This document shows positions 6,379 to 6,546 of a DNA stretch of 6,546 nt, in pieces. The stretch is from positions 1 through 6,546 of the forward strand of contig CADCPL010000116.1 in assembly GCA_902803305.1 (NCBI GenBank), written 5' to 3'. Positions within the stretch are counted from its first letter, which is position 1. Every line of letters begins with the position of its first letter. Source of the stretch: an uncultured Lachnospiraceae bacterium (GTDB taxonomy: Bacteria > Bacillota > Clostridia > Lachnospirales > Lachnospiraceae). The notes under the pieces were generated by a model. The model saw nothing but the letters and a program-made list of their open reading frames with translations, was not told where the DNA came from and did not search any database. The translations under genes and the position numbers were made by a program.

Positions 6379-6480
6379 CCCGTACCCGCTCAAACGGCGC
6401 TTATGGTCGCTCGCCGATCAGGATCGCCTGCGGCGATTGCGGCTCGCGGTGCAGACAGGTTCTTCCCATCTTCGACGGGC
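6379..6480. repeat. GC-rich, palindrome-rich element in the fliE-fliF spacer
   Basis: The 146-base gap between fliE and fliF is long for this operon, where most junctions overlap or nearly touch. Most of it is much richer in G and C than the flanking genes. It contains a perfect hairpin ATCGCC-TGC-GGCGAT (6423-6437), enclosed at a distance by GCCG (6413-6416) and CGGC (6440-6443). It also has GCTCGC as a direct repeat (6409-6414 and 6442-6447). A second hairpin at 6465-6479 reads CCCGTC-GAA-GATGGG on the minus-strand transcript, six pairs including one G-U. A 22-codon ORF (6469-6401, minus) starts inside this hairpin. The character is that of a small dispersed intergenic repeat inserted into the operon, but the window has no second copy, so that is inference. 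Confidence 0.45.
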
Positions 6481-6496
6481 CCCTCCTATCTGCATA

Positions 6497-6546
6497 CTAA
6501 ACTTGTATCTGCATTAACTCCTTGTATGCATCTATGAACTTATCCC
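6497..6546 (-). CDS. fliE: FliE, flagellar hook-basal body protein, C-terminal end only (partial)
   Basis: Reading the minus strand from the window edge gives 15 residues, DKFIDAYKELMQIQV, followed by a TAG stop at 6499-6497. FliE proteins end in a conserved helix of the form R-(D/N)-K-(F/L)-x-x-A-Y-x-E-(V/L)-M-x-(M/I)-Q-(V/I), which this matches almost residue for residue. FliE is a small exported protein that links the MS ring to the proximal rod. The rest of the gene lies beyond the window. Its position just upstream of fliF is the normal one. The piece is short, so the call rests on this motif plus gene order; I consider both strong. Confidence 0.88.
   Translation of the reverse strand, partial: DKFIDAYKELMQIQV

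Noticed and set aside
6366..6401. Possible promoter before fliF: TTGAGC and TATACA with 18-base spacing on the minus strand
   Set aside because: Both boxes are only 4 of 6 matches, and the start of transcription would fall at or after the fliF ribosome binding site, so the transcript would lack it.
1..6546. CRISPR arrays, tRNA or rRNA genes, transposases, phage genes, defence genes
   Set aside because: None seen on either strand; every long coding stretch is assigned to a flagellar gene.

Overview
The window is part of a large flagellar basal-body and type III export operon, read entirely from the minus strand. In transcription order (right to left) it holds the last codons of fliE, then fliF, fliG, fliH, fliI, fliJ and a MotE/YlxF-like membrane protein gene. 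This fliE-F-G-H-I-J-ylxF order is typical of Firmicutes/Clostridia. The protein character (FliG close to the classical family, a divergent FliF, a MotE-like protein with an MgtE-N/FliG-M-type C-terminus), a TTG start, good Shine-Dalgarno sites and roughly balanced base composition suggest a motile member of the Clostridia, perhaps Lachnospiraceae. The order-level guess is fairly firm; the family-level guess is inference.

Layout: 6546-6497 is the 3' end of fliE. 6496-6351 is a 146-base spacer that is unusually GC-rich and full of small inverted repeats. 6350-1533 is a tightly packed block: fliF and fliG are 3 bases apart, fliG and fliH overlap by 8, and fliH and fliI share a base (TAATG). 1532-1443 is a 90-base spacer with a strong hairpin. 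fliJ follows at 1442-993, then 29 bases, then the MotE-like gene at 963-106. The last 105 bases carry a second hairpin element that shares a 22-base repeat with the fliI/fliJ spacer.

How the genes work together: FliE joins the rod to the MS ring, FliF forms the MS ring, and the FliF C-terminal tail holds FliG, the torque-generating rotor switch protein. FliH, FliI and FliJ are the soluble ATPase complex that feeds rod, hook and filament subunits to the export gate. The MotE-like protein is a single-pass membrane coiled-coil protein whose C-terminus resembles the FliG-middle/MgtE-N fold; its exact job here is not known.

The genes are a standard flagellar set and I see no new enzyme system. 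What deserves a second look is the non-coding structure. The three loose junctions (fliE/fliF, fliI/fliJ, after motE) each hold a hairpin-rich, repeat-like element, two of them share sequence, and a terminator-shaped hairpin is embedded in the first codons of fliI. Together these may divide the operon into expression blocks.
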